Origin: Alphaproteobacteria bacterium
Lineage (GTDB): Bacteria > Pseudomonadota > Alphaproteobacteria > Rhizobiales > CAJQND01
NCBI GenBank assembly: GCA_024227565.1
Contig: JAAEUE010000136.1
Location: 62,001 to 126,000 of the forward strand
DNA: 64,000 bases
Reading direction: 5' to 3'
The first letter of the stretch is position 1. Every line of letters starts with the position of its first letter. Positions 54,413 through 62,318 of this stretch are shown here, piece after piece. The notes beneath the pieces were generated by a model. That model did no database searches. It had not been told where the DNA came from and saw only the letters and a list, made by a program, of their open reading frames with translations. The position numbers and the translations under genes are program-made.

Positions 54413-54427
54413 CTAATAGTCTTATAG
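54413..54427. promoter_or_regulatory. Candidate GntR operator
   Basis: CTAATAGTCTTATAG is a palindrome of the form CTAnnAGnCTnnTAG. It lies in the 75-base divergent region between the GntR gene start (54379) and the amidohydrolase start (54455), where a repressor could control both directions. The centre AGTCT is similar in spirit to the GTnTAnAC-type HutC sites. This is inference from symmetry and position. Confidence 0.5.
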
Positions 54428-54454
54428 AGAAGTGAAAGTGTCAAGAGGCCTGAC

Positions 54455-55285
54455 GTGCACCTGAGCGGCGCAAACACATTGATGGGGAAAACCGGGGGCG
54501 ATTTTGATGGCCACGCCCATGTTTTCGACACATCACTTCAGATGGCCGAAGATCGTCGCTACACGCCGTTGGCGGATGCCCCATACCTGCTCTATCGAAA
54601 TATATTGCGTCAAGTCGGCTTGGACGGAGGGCTTGTGGTGCAGCCTTCATTTTATGGCACCAACAATGGTTTCCTATTGAACGTGCTGGACACTGCCAAA
54701 CGACAGGGGGAACTCACTATCAAGGGGGTGGCGGTAATCCCTCCAGATACGGGTCCGGAAACGATAGCCGAGATGAGTGAGCGCGGAGTGGTTGGGATGC
54801 GGCTCAATCTGGTGGGGTGGGCTTATGAGAAGTTTGAGATTTCGCAATGGCTCAAGGTATTTGACCTCGCAAATCAGGCAGGCTGGCATGTAGAGATTCA
54901 TCTTGAAGGCCACCGTCTTGGGGGATTGTTGCCGCAGTTGCTGAACCATTGTGCCCGCGTGGTGGTCGATCATTTTGGACTGCCCGATGCGGAGAACCCC
55001 GTTTCCTGCCCCGGTCAGGCTGCGATACTTAACGCGCCCGTGGGGTCGCTCATGGTGAAAGTGTCCGGCCCTTACCGTGTGTTTGATGGCTATGACGGGA
55101 CAAGCGCCGCACGCCGCTGCTGGCCCATCTTCAACCGGATGCTCGATCGCCTTGGCCCAGAGAACCTGTTGTGGGGTTCTGATTGGCCCTGGACGCGGTT
55201 TGAGGATCAACACTCTTTCCAGGATACGCTGGATTGGCGGGAAATTTGGCTCTCAGTCGAAGAAAGCCATGCTTTGATGTCCTAG
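54455..55285 (+). CDS. Amidohydrolase family 2 protein (PDC hydrolase/LigI-like)
   Basis: A 276-residue metal-dependent TIM-barrel hydrolase. It shows DFDGHAHVFD (H20, H22), GVAVIPPDTGPETIAEMSER, GMRLNL, the barrel histidines H149 (VEIHLEGH) and H173 (VVVDHFGLPD), and the C-terminal LLWGSDWPWTRFE (D243). The layout matches 2-pyrone-4,6-dicarboxylate lactonase (LigI) and related lactonases. GTG 54455 has AAGAGG six bases upstream; ATG 54482 would cut into the barrel start. It is divergent from the GntR gene, so a lactone or cyclic ester imported by the neighbouring transporters is the likely substrate. Confidence 0.85.
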   Translation: MHLSGANTLMGKTGGDFDGHAHVFDTSLQMAEDRRYTPLADAPYLLYRNILRQVGLDGGLVVQPSFYGTNNGFLLNVLDTAKRQGELTIKGVAVIPPDTGPETIAEMSERGVVGMRLNLVGWAYEKFEISQWLKVFDLANQAGWHVEIHLEGHRLGGLLPQLLNHCARVVVDHFGLPDAENPVSCPGQAAILNAPVGSLMVKVSGPYRVFDGYDGTSAARRCWPIFNRMLDRLGPENLLWGSDWPWTRFEDQHSFQDTLDWREIWLSVEESHALMS

Positions 55286-55352
55286 GCTCGCGTGCGGCTA
55301 ATCCAAGAAATGACAGTCATTGGATAGCTAAGCAATTGACGAATGCTGATTT

Positions 55353-55362
55353 GTTATATAAC
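55353..55362. promoter_or_regulatory. Candidate ArsR operator
   Basis: GTTATATAAC is a perfect ten-base palindrome ten bases before the ArsR start at 55372, inside an AT-rich patch unlike its surroundings. Self-repressing ArsR regulators often bind such AT-rich dyads over their own promoter. Inference only. Confidence 0.4.
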
Positions 55363-55371
55363 TATAAAGTT

Positions 55372-55743
55372 ATGGAACAAATTGGTTATGCAAATCAACC
55401 TGAGAACCTGGATGCGATTTTCGCCGCATTGGCTGATCCGACAAGACGGGCAATCCTGTCGCGATTGTCTTCGGGTGAAGCCTCTGTGAATGAGTTGGCG
55501 GCGCCATTTGAGATGAGCCAGCCCGCGGTTTCCAAGCATTTGAAGGTTCTGGAGCGGGCAGGCCTCGTTGAGCGCGATATCGACCAGCAACGCAGGCCTG
55601 CACGGCTTAAGGCCGAGCCAATGGCGGAAGCGGTAGGTTGGCTGGAAGAGTTCAAGCAGTTTTGGTCCTCGAGTTTCGATCAACTCGACGGCCTGTTGGA
55701 TGAATTGAAAAAGGCTGAAACGAAAGGGCCACAGAATGAGTGA
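55372..55743 (+). CDS. ArsR-family transcriptional regulator
   Basis: A 123-residue winged helix-turn-helix repressor. It shows LDAIFAALADPTRRAILSRL, SSGEASVNELAAPFEMSQPA, VSKHLKVLERAGLVERDIDQ and a C-terminal helix ending in WSSSFDQLDGLLDELKKAE. The metal-binding cysteines of true ArsR/SmtB are missing, so it belongs to the non-metal group that is paired with SRPBCC proteins. ATG 55372 fits the normal N terminus; the frame extending to 55234 runs into the amidohydrolase gene. It overlaps the next gene by eight bases. Confidence 0.92.
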   Translation: MEQIGYANQPENLDAIFAALADPTRRAILSRLSSGEASVNELAAPFEMSQPAVSKHLKVLERAGLVERDIDQQRRPARLKAEPMAEAVGWLEEFKQFWSSSFDQLDGLLDELKKAETKGPQNE

Positions 55744-56230
55744 ATTGCCGACCTATGTGCTGGAGCGCGAGTTTGATGCGCCAGCTGAGCTGGTGTGGAA
55801 AACATGGACTGACGCAGAGCTGTTGCCGCGCTGGTATGGGCCAAGGGTGGAGACCATAATTCATCACCTTGAGGTCAAGCCGGGCGGGCTCTGGCTCAAC
55901 GAAATGAAATGGGACGGTAACTCAAACTATCAACGGGTTGAGTACACCGAGGTATCGCCGCCGAAGCGGTTGGTGTGGCTGCACTCGATGTCGGATGCAG
56001 ACTGGAATGTGGTCGCAAATCCGATGATGCCCGATTGGCCCTTGGTGCTTTTGACGACGGTGACGTTTGAGGAAGCAGGTGGCCGGACCAAGATGCGTCT
56101 GACCTGGGTGCCGCACGAGGCGAGCGAAGCTGAGCTCACCTGCTTTGCTGCTGCTATTGGCGGCATGGATAAGGGTTGGGGCGCCGGTATGGAGCTTCTC
56201 GCCGAACTGTTGGCCGAACTGCAGGCTTGA
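55736..56230 (+). CDS. SRPBCC (AHSA1-type) domain protein
   Basis: A 164-residue START/Bet v1-like protein. It shows YVLEREFDAPAELVWKTWTD, LLPRWYGPRVETIIHHLEVK, PGGLWLNEMKW, YTEVSPPKRLVWLHSMSDA and the late GMDKGWGAGMELLAELLAE. The fold has a deep pocket that binds hydrophobic ligands. The pair ArsR plus SRPBCC with overlapping frames is a common module, in which the second protein may sense or handle the inducer. Its exact role is unknown. Confidence 0.9.
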   Translation: MSELPTYVLEREFDAPAELVWKTWTDAELLPRWYGPRVETIIHHLEVKPGGLWLNEMKWDGNSNYQRVEYTEVSPPKRLVWLHSMSDADWNVVANPMMPDWPLVLLTTVTFEEAGGRTKMRLTWVPHEASEAELTCFAAAIGGMDKGWGAGMELLAELLAELQA

Positions 56231-56273
56231 GTGCCGGCCTAGCAGTTGTATCCAAGCCTTCCCTGAAAAGGGT

Positions 56274-56350
56274 GAGCCGGCCCCGGGTGGGACGGGGCCG
56301 GCTCTTCAACCCGGTCATCTGGGGATGGGGGAGGGGACGCTGACCGGGTT
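56274..56350. terminator. Two consecutive hairpins between convergent genes
   Basis: GAGCCGGCCCCG (56274-56285) pairs perfectly with CGGGGCCGGCTC (56293-56304) around a seven-base loop. Next, AACCCGGTCA (56308-56317) pairs with TGACCGGGTT (56341-56350). They stand between the ends of the SRPBCC gene and the BTLCP gene and could stop transcription from either side. T runs are short, so intrinsic termination is probable but not certain. Confidence 0.6.
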
Positions 56351-56384
56351 GTAAACTTTGATTTGCGCCTATGAGATTTCCGAA

Positions 56385-57020
56385 CTAGTCCCCCGACTTT
56401 CCGGAGATGTGCCGGGCGCGCTTTGAAGCGCCTGGTGTTAGAGCGACCCAAAGCTGCGGATGCTGTTGAGCCTGACGCTTGATGTAGGTGTAGCGCGTGG
56501 TGTTCCAGGGCAGGATTTCAGGGTTCTGGTTGTCCAGAACGAACTCGCCCATGTCGGTGACCACAGTGAGAACGGCATGGCCTTCTCTGTTTTCGTCCAG
56601 AACCACGGTGACGAGGAGGGACTCGCGTGGCCAGCCCATGCTCATCAGATACTTGCGCTTTAGCAATACGTAATCTTCGCAATCGCCTTGGGCACCAGGG
56701 TAAGTCCAGTGCTCAGCGACATTGTAGAGTTCCTGGTCTGTTACCGGTTCTACCTTTGCGTTGACGTGTGTGTTGACTCTAACCAGTTGACTCCAGGTTT
56801 CATCCGTCAGGCGAACCCGGCTACCAGCGGTCGTCTTACCCGCACAGTCGCGCTTATGGCGCTGACAAAATTGAACCCATCCAATCGGAGGAAGTGTTTT
56901 GCCATATACTTTGGCAAACTCGGCAGACTGTGGTGCACGTTCTGTTGCCGAAGCCGACGTGTTCACTCCAAGCGCTACCACGCTTGCGACCATTCCGATT
57001 TGTATAAGTGTCTTGAGCAT
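56385..57020 (-). CDS. Periplasmic transglutaminase-like cysteine protease (BTLCP, LapG-related)
   Basis: A 211-residue secreted protein with a signal peptide (about residues 1-26, ending ASA). The bacterial transglutaminase-like cysteine peptidase domain has catalytic C114 (GDCEDYVLLKRKYL), H148 (GHAVLTVVTDMG) and D163 (FVLDNQN). LapG, a relative, cuts large adhesins and so releases biofilm when c-di-GMP falls. Alphaproteobacterial BTLCPs like this one are often stand-alone and untested. Here it lies 268 bases from a PilZ gene on the same strand, which supports a link to c-di-GMP. No LapD is seen. Confidence 0.88.
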   Translation of the reverse strand: MLKTLIQIGMVASVVALGVNTSASATERAPQSAEFAKVYGKTLPPIGWVQFCQRHKRDCAGKTTAGSRVRLTDETWSQLVRVNTHVNAKVEPVTDQELYNVAEHWTYPGAQGDCEDYVLLKRKYLMSMGWPRESLLVTVVLDENREGHAVLTVVTDMGEFVLDNQNPEILPWNTTRYTYIKRQAQQHPQLWVALTPGASKRARHISGKSGD

Positions 57021-57237
57021 TGTTTGAACCCCATTCCCTTGTTGAGGCAGACAATGTCAGATAGTTTTTTCAATAGTCTTCAATGTGAAAGAGTAATTAA
57101 AGTAAAACCAAAGTATAATTCAAATAAAAAACGAAATAAAATCGCAAGAATTTGTAAACCACAAACCGCGTCTCGGCAGTACTGATATGAGGATGAGGAA
57201 TATTCTGAAAAACCCGAGACATAGGCGTGTTGGGACA

Positions 57238-57252
57238 GCGCCCCGAGGGCGC
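57238..57252. terminator. Hairpin after the PilZ gene
   Basis: GCGCCC (57238-57243) pairs with GGGCGC (57247-57252) around loop CGA, about 40 bases after the PilZ stop on the minus strand. There is no T run directly after it, so its role as a terminator is uncertain. The rest of 57021-57288 is gene-free and contains an AT-rich patch (about 57061-57165) that should hold the BTLCP promoter. Confidence 0.35.
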
Positions 57253-57288
57253 CGAACCACAGGCAGGTCTACCTAAGTTGTTTGAAGT

Positions 57289-57903
57289 TTAGAAGCTAAA
57301 TGAGGATTTTAGGCCTTGGGTGTCGAGCATCTTCAGAAACTCGATCCCGATACCATCTGGATGCACACGGGTGATGCGGCCACGCATTTTACCCAGCATC
57401 ACGTAAGTGCCGATGGAGGGGATGACGTCCACTTTTACAGAGGCCCCGCTGACGGAAATATCCAAGATCTCGCAGAGATAGTTGCGGCCATCAGGCAAAA
57501 TCAACTGAGAGGCAGAATCGCTCGGTTGGTAGCGAGCGTGCCGGCGTTGATCGTCGTCGTCGCCTTCACTCCGGTTGTTCAGCCATTCCAAACGCTTTTC
57601 GAAGCGTTCGAGACGCGAACCGCTCAAAGACAGGCTAATGGTGAAGCCAGCCTCGTGGCGTGCTGAAACGATGCCCTCAATGCGACCGATCTGATCCAGA
57701 TACGCGACGATATGCTCGCCGAACTCAACTTCGTGTTGGGCGATCACTTCAATCTTGGTCGCGTCCAAAGTGCCAACCTGGCAGGGATATTCCTGCTGAT
57801 CTGGGCGCATGTAACGACCGAACAGGACTTCATCACCCGCACTTTCGTCAGAGTCTGCGTCCACTTGGGGATTTGTAACGGCAACGTTCACGCGTTTGCT
57901 CAC
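57289..57903 (-). CDS. PilZ domain protein, probably tandem PilZ
   Basis: A 204-residue cytosolic protein. The C-terminal PilZ domain (about 115-195) has the c-di-GMP-binding start QRRHARYQPSD (RxxxR type) and the DISVSGASVKV (D/NxSxxG) motif, then IGTYVMLGKMRGRITRVHPD. The N-terminal half (LFGRYMRPDQQEYPCQVGTL to VSARHEAGFTISL) looks like a second, degenerate PilZ barrel without the binding arginines. It is a probable receptor for cyclic di-GMP. It lies upstream of the BTLCP gene on the same strand. The truncated gene at 1-174 resembles its N-terminal half. Confidence 0.9.
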   Translation of the reverse strand: MSKRVNVAVTNPQVDADSDESAGDEVLFGRYMRPDQQEYPCQVGTLDATKIEVIAQHEVEFGEHIVAYLDQIGRIEGIVSARHEAGFTISLSLSGSRLERFEKRLEWLNNRSEGDDDDQRRHARYQPSDSASQLILPDGRNYLCEILDISVSGASVKVDVIPSIGTYVMLGKMRGRITRVHPDGIGIEFLKMLDTQGLKSSFSF

Positions 57904-58024
57904 ACCAGTTATTCAAGCCGAGCAGTAGCACGCCCGAACTCCGCATCGCTTATAGGCACATTAGTGAGTCGCCAGTAAACGTCCGGTTAAATGATTGGTA
58001 AGAAGTGTCTAATTTGGCTGATTT

Positions 58025-58768
58025 TTAGTCAATTCCACCACGGATCAACTGTAATTTTCGTGGTGGGAACTCGATCCTAGGTGTCGCAACAGTCGCATCA
58101 GCATGAGCTGATGAGCTGGGATAATGCTGTGGGGCTTTCCCTGGAAGGGGTTTGCTCTCTGCCATAACGGGTGCCGTGAGCGGGCGGCCTTTATCGGCAA
58201 ACACGTCTTGAGGCCTGCTGTCAACGCCCGAGTAGGGGTCCGTTCTGATCAATCTGTGAGAAATCATTTCATTGCGCACAATCGCGTGCATACCAAGCCA
58301 ATATGGACCAGTCAGGGGCGCGATAGCAGCTATGATCTGTGTTTGCCGACGATCGGTGTGAACCATCGGCAGCATTATCAACTCAATGCCTTCAACTCTG
58401 CCATCTTCCGCAAAGCCTTTAAAGCGGACTGTTGCCGGCTGGTGCTTTGAGATCACGATTGAAGCCAGTTCAGCGATGGTGGTTTGTTCAACCGGGGACC
58501 AAAGCGCAAGGAAACTTGTGCCTGTCAGTTCTTTGCCGAATATCTTGCGAAGCGCAGTACCGGCCAGTCTGAAAGAAAAGGTTGGCTGCAGTGGATGGCG
58601 CTCAACCACAGCAACATTAGCAAGCAGGTCTTTGATGGCCCGCAAGTCCAACTCATCGCGCGAGGGTGCGGACCGTCCGCGCCGAATGGCATCCCACGCC
58701 TGATACAGTGATCTGGTTGTGGGGTGAAGTATCTCGGCCTGTCGCCCTGTAATGGTGCTTAAAGACAT
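58025..58768 (-). CDS. PAS domain protein (PAS_5 type)
   Basis: A 247-residue protein whose first 150 residues match the PAS_5 family common in Alphaproteobacteria. It shows LYQAWDAIRRGRSAPSRDEL, DLRAIKDLLANVAVVERHPL, FSFRLAGTALRKIFGKELTG, FLALWSP and GIELIMLPMVH. The C-terminal 80 residues are low-complexity and end in a conserved-looking PPRKLQLIRGGID. No kinase, cyclase or other output domain is attached. ATG 58768 is chosen; the frame to 58855 adds a poor N terminus. The gene lies beside PilZ and BTLCP on the same strand, but joint function is unproved. Confidence 0.85.
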   Translation of the reverse strand: MSLSTITGRQAEILHPTTRSLYQAWDAIRRGRSAPSRDELDLRAIKDLLANVAVVERHPLQPTFSFRLAGTALRKIFGKELTGTSFLALWSPVEQTTIAELASIVISKHQPATVRFKGFAEDGRVEGIELIMLPMVHTDRRQTQIIAAIAPLTGPYWLGMHAIVRNEMISHRLIRTDPYSGVDSRPQDVFADKGRPLTAPVMAESKPLPGKAPQHYPSSSAHADATVATPRIEFPPRKLQLIRGGID

Positions 58769-58992
58769 GTGCCTTATTGCCCTGTGATCGTCAGCCGAAC
58801 GTTGCGGCGTTGCTCTGGCTGACTTTGAGACAGCCGTTTGCCAGAGATGAAACATATGAAGGCTCCTGTGCAGCTTGCGTGCCAGTCTGGGGGCAGTCTC
58901 AGAAAATGAGGCTTTGTCAGCGAAATTACTGGTGCGGCGCAGCGTGCATGGGCTATGGCACCTAGGCTGTTGGCGGAGAGGGAAGTGCGTTT

Positions 58993-59754
58993 GTGAGCGA
59001 ACCAGTGCAGGAACACGAACGGGCCACGCCGCCAGGCGGCAACGTGCGTCAACCCGCGATTAACGCGCCAAAAGTGGTTTTGGTGTTGTTTGTGCTGATG
59101 GTTGCAGCCCGCGGGGCTCAGTCGCTGGTTACGCGCGAAGGCGAAAGCTGGGTTTTGCTGAACTTTGCCCTTATTCCGGCACGTTACGACAGTTCACTGG
59201 GATTGATCTACCCTGGCGGTTGGGGGGCGGATATCTGGGTATTTGTCAGCCATATGTTTTTGCACGGGGATTGGCTCCACCTGGCGATTAATGGTTTTTT
59301 CATGCTGGCATTTGGTTCTGTGCTCGCGCGGCGTCTCGGCACAACCAAGTTTCTCCTGTTCAGCCTGCTTTCCGGGTTGGCCGCCGCTTCTGTGCATTTA
59401 TGGGCCTATTGGGGCGATCAAGCTCCACTTATTGGCGCATCAGGTGCCATTTCGGGGCAGATGGCGGGCACCGTGCGTTTGATGTTCGCGCGGCGAAGAT
59501 CCGTGTTCGACGCTCACCGCGATGGTGCCGGACAAATGGAAGCTCTCAGCTTGCGCGAAGTGTTTACAAACCCTCGAGCGCTCATGTTTTTGGGAATTTG
59601 GGTGGGCATAACGGTCTTGGCGGGGGCAGGGGGCGTAATGGCGCCTGCGGGTAGTTCCATCGCCTGGGAAGCGCATTTGGGCGGCTTTGCTGCTGGCATC
59701 CTGAGTTTCGGGCTGTTTGACCGATCTTCTGGCAACCAAAACGCACTGGTCTGA
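58993..59754 (+). CDS. Rhomboid family intramembrane serine protease
   Basis: A 253-residue inner-membrane protease with about six helices. The catalytic serine is S150 in LIGASGAISGQMAG and the histidine H228 in WEAHLGGFAAG. The loop between helices has FLHGDWLHLAINGFFMLAFG with the HxxxN that shapes the oxyanion site. It cleaves transmembrane helices of unknown substrates. GTG 58993 is the likely start. It is divergent from the PAS gene and convergent with the patatin gene. Confidence 0.93.
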   Translation: MSEPVQEHERATPPGGNVRQPAINAPKVVLVLFVLMVAARGAQSLVTREGESWVLLNFALIPARYDSSLGLIYPGGWGADIWVFVSHMFLHGDWLHLAINGFFMLAFGSVLARRLGTTKFLLFSLLSGLAAASVHLWAYWGDQAPLIGASGAISGQMAGTVRLMFARRRSVFDAHRDGAGQMEALSLREVFTNPRALMFLGIWVGITVLAGAGGVMAPAGSSIAWEAHLGGFAAGILSFGLFDRSSGNQNALV

Positions 59755-59795
59755 CAAAGCGTTGACGGCCAAGGCAGACGCAATGCCTGCTTATA

Positions 59796-60731
59796 TTAGT
59801 GGGAGGCCGCCTCAAGTGTGGCCATTGCACGTTTGATCTCAGGAATAACTCGAGCGGCAGCGACGCGTCCGGTCTCAATGGCCTCGGAAGCGCGGTCGAA
59901 ATCAAACATGCCGATGTCGTGGGCTTGCGGGTTAATGGAGATATCTGCGGGGTCGCCTGCCAGCCTTGAACGCGCCAGTCGGTCTTGCGAAATATTGAAC
60001 GCAGCCATCAACACCGTTGTTAGACCTGGCTCATCGTTGCTGCCACCGAACATTTGGCGCAAAATGCTTTTCTGCGACCGATTGGAAACTTGCCCTGTTG
60101 GGGGCGTCTCCAGTGCGGATTCAACCCCTGCCAAGCCAGGTGCTTGAATGACTGTACCGCCAAAAGCGTCATTGTTCAAATTGACCGCAATCACCATTCT
60201 GGCCCCCATGGCACGGCAGGCCGAAACCGGGATGGGGTTCACAACCGCCCCGTCAATCAACCAGAGCTCCTTGAAGTAAACCGGGGAAAACACACCGGGC
60301 AATGCATACGACGCGCGCAATGCTTTCGAAAGACGACCCTTGCGCAGCCAAATTTCGTGCCCGGTTAAAAGTTCGGTTCCGATGCAGATAAAGGGCTTGC
60401 CGATATGCTCGATGCGGGTTTCACCCAGGCCCTCGTCCAAAAGTTCTCGCAGTTTGTCGCCGGAGATCATGCCAGACTTGCTCCACGAGATGTCGAGCAG
60501 GCGGAATATCTTGGTTCGGGTCAAGCTGCGGGCGAAATCTTCCAGCATGTGCAGCTTGCCAGCTGCATAGCAACCACCGACCAAGGCACCCACTGAGGTT
60601 CCAGAGACCACATCAGGCTCAATGCCTTCTTCAATGAGTTGCTGAATGACCCCAATATGTGTCCAGCCGCGCGCAACCCCTGCGCCAAGTGCCAAGCCAA
60701 TTTTTGGACGTCCAGGATTCCCACTGGTCAT
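59796..60731 (-). CDS. Patatin-like phospholipase (RssA/NTE-type)
   Basis: A 311-residue lipid acyl hydrolase. The oxyanion loop is GLALGAGVARGWTHIGVIQ, the nucleophile elbow is SGTSVGALVGG, and the Ser-Asp dyad is completed by WLIDGAVVNPIP. It would hydrolyse phospholipids or related esters in the cytosol or at the membrane. ATG 60731 (MTSGNPG) is chosen because the domain starts right after it; ATG 60794 is possible. It follows hisI after 168 bases on the same strand, an arrangement conserved in many Hyphomicrobiales. Confidence 0.9.
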   Translation of the reverse strand: MTSGNPGRPKIGLALGAGVARGWTHIGVIQQLIEEGIEPDVVSGTSVGALVGGCYAAGKLHMLEDFARSLTRTKIFRLLDISWSKSGMISGDKLRELLDEGLGETRIEHIGKPFICIGTELLTGHEIWLRKGRLSKALRASYALPGVFSPVYFKELWLIDGAVVNPIPVSACRAMGARMVIAVNLNNDAFGGTVIQAPGLAGVESALETPPTGQVSNRSQKSILRQMFGGSNDEPGLTTVLMAAFNISQDRLARSRLAGDPADISINPQAHDIGMFDFDRASEAIETGRVAAARVIPEIKRAMATLEAASH

Positions 60732-60899
60732 ATGAGACACACCATCCGCCGGAAAATGTGAGATCGGCGGGTTATTGTTATTGAACCAAAACATGATGGT
60801 TCAGCGTTGCAAATGCCGTACCGAACCTTCAAGCCCCTATTCTGGAGGTATTTTTGCCAGAACTCCAGACACAAAGATGAGGTAATTCGTGAAGAATGT

Positions 60900-61343
60900 T
60901 TAGCGCCTGTAGATGTCGTCAGGGTTAAACAGCCGCTCAGCATCGATTGGGGACAATTGCACACTGCCATCTTCTGCGGAGTTTGCCTCAATGCGCCGAT
61001 AGAAACAGGACTTTCGGCCTGTGTGGCAGGCTGCCCCACCGCCTTGTTCGACAGTAATCCAGACCACATCCTGATCGCAGTCTGTGCGCATGTCGACGAT
61101 GGTTTGAGTGTTGCCGGAGGTTTCGCCCTTTTGCCATAGCTTTTGGCGCGAACGTGACCAGTACCACGCCTTGCCGGTTTCAATAGACTGGCGCAGGGCA
61201 TCCTCGTTCATCCAGGCGAACATCAACACCACGCCAGAGGCAGCATCCGTGCAGATGACTGGGATTAGGCCGTTTTCATCAAACCTGGGAGTGAAGCTCC
61301 CGCCTTCCTCAAGTTCTTGCTTATCGGGTTGTGAACCGCTCAT
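60900..61343 (-). CDS. hisI: Phosphoribosyl-AMP cyclohydrolase
   Basis: Opens the purine ring of PR-AMP, the third step of histidine synthesis. A 147-residue single-domain form without the HisE part. Motifs are MFAWMNEDALRQSIETGKAW, YWSRSRQKLWQKGETSGN, the zinc/magnesium site TDCDQDVVWI and ACHTGRKSCFYR. It lies 34 bases after folE on the same strand. The rest of the histidine pathway is not in the window, as is usual for this alphaproteobacterial arrangement. Confidence 0.97.
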   Translation of the reverse strand: MSGSQPDKQELEEGGSFTPRFDENGLIPVICTDAASGVVLMFAWMNEDALRQSIETGKAWYWSRSRQKLWQKGETSGNTQTIVDMRTDCDQDVVWITVEQGGGAACHTGRKSCFYRRIEANSAEDGSVQLSPIDAERLFNPDDIYRR

Positions 61344-61377
61344 GCGCTGACCATTAGGGCGGCACCATCACTGCCGA

Positions 61378-62004
61378 TTATGTTCTGGATGCTCCGCGCA
61401 CCAGTTCCAGGAACCTGGCCTGGAGTGCAGGATTTGTCTTGAACTCACCGCTGAACTGGGTGGTAATTGTGGAAACATTGCGCTTCTGAATTCCTCGTAA
61501 AGACATGCACTGGTGTACGGCATCGATCATCACCGCAGTCCCTTTAGGGGCGAGGGCGGTCTCAATCGAACCAAGAATTTGGGCCGTCATGGTCTCCTGG
61601 GTTTGAAGCCGGCGAGCATAGATTTCTACAACCCGCGCAAGTTTAGAGATGCCGACCACGCGGTCGGTTGGAAAATATGCCACGTGCGCAACGCCAATGA
61701 ATGGGATCATATGGTGCTCACAATGCGAATTCAGGTCAATGTCCCGAAGCAATACAATATCGTCGTATCCGCCAACTTCTTCAAACGTTCTTGAAAGAAC
61801 ATCCAGCGGGCACTCTTCATAGCCTTTGAAGAATTCGCGATAGGCGTTGACGACCCGCTTGGGCGTGTCTTGCAGTCCTTCACGGGTAGGATCATCCCCG
61901 GCCCACGCAATCAAGGTGCGCACGGCATCTTCAGCTTCCTGGAGGCTCGGGCGTTCCACGTCGGGGCCGGCGCCCAACGACAGGTTCTTGACGATTGCAT
62001 CCAT
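61378..62004 (-). CDS. folE: GTP cyclohydrolase I
   Basis: Converts GTP to dihydroneopterin triphosphate, the first step of folate and pterin synthesis. A 208-residue protein. Zinc ligands are in [20 protein letters not shown] and [33 protein letters not shown] and [19 protein letters not shown] are typical. ATG 62004 gives the standard length; the frame to 62109 adds an unlikely arginine-rich leader. It heads the folE-hisI-patatin run and is divergent from the Fe-S scaffold gene. Confidence 0.97.
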   Translation of the reverse strand: MDAIVKNLSLGAGPDVERPSLQEAEDAVRTLIAWAGDDPTREGLQDTPKRVVNAYREFFKGYEECPLDVLSRTFEEVGGYDDIVLLRDIDLNSHCEHHMIPFIGVAHVAYFPTDRVVGISKLARVVEIYARRLQTQETMTAQILGSIETALAPKGTAVMIDAVHQCMSLRGIQKRNVSTITTQFSGEFKTNPALQARFLELVRGASRT

Positions 62005-62318
62005 CTTTAGCGAACTCCGCTGTTCTTTATACCGTTCCCGTCCGGATGCACTCTTTCCCATGGCAGCTGTCCGCTGTGAAGCATGAGCTCGCCATAGAGA
62101 TGGAGGCAACGAAACAAGGCCTTTAGCCGTGACGATACTATCGTTTCATGTTGGCATATCATGCCGCAATTGCGCAACGCAACATAGACTGGGTGGCAAA
62201 GAGTCCTTTCACATATCCGGCGCTTTGGTGGCAGAAACGTCAATTTGCCTGTTGCGATCTGTCCCGGGCCATCCGATATATTGGGAAGCCATAAGCAGAG
62301 TTCAACGGTCCAGGCCCC
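62005..62318. other. Divergent promoter region between folE and the Fe-S scaffold gene
   Basis: 314 bases without a gene I can support. An in-frame extension of folE is open on the left but has no family support. Both promoters should be here. No riboswitch or hairpin-T structure is obvious. Confidence 0.4.
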
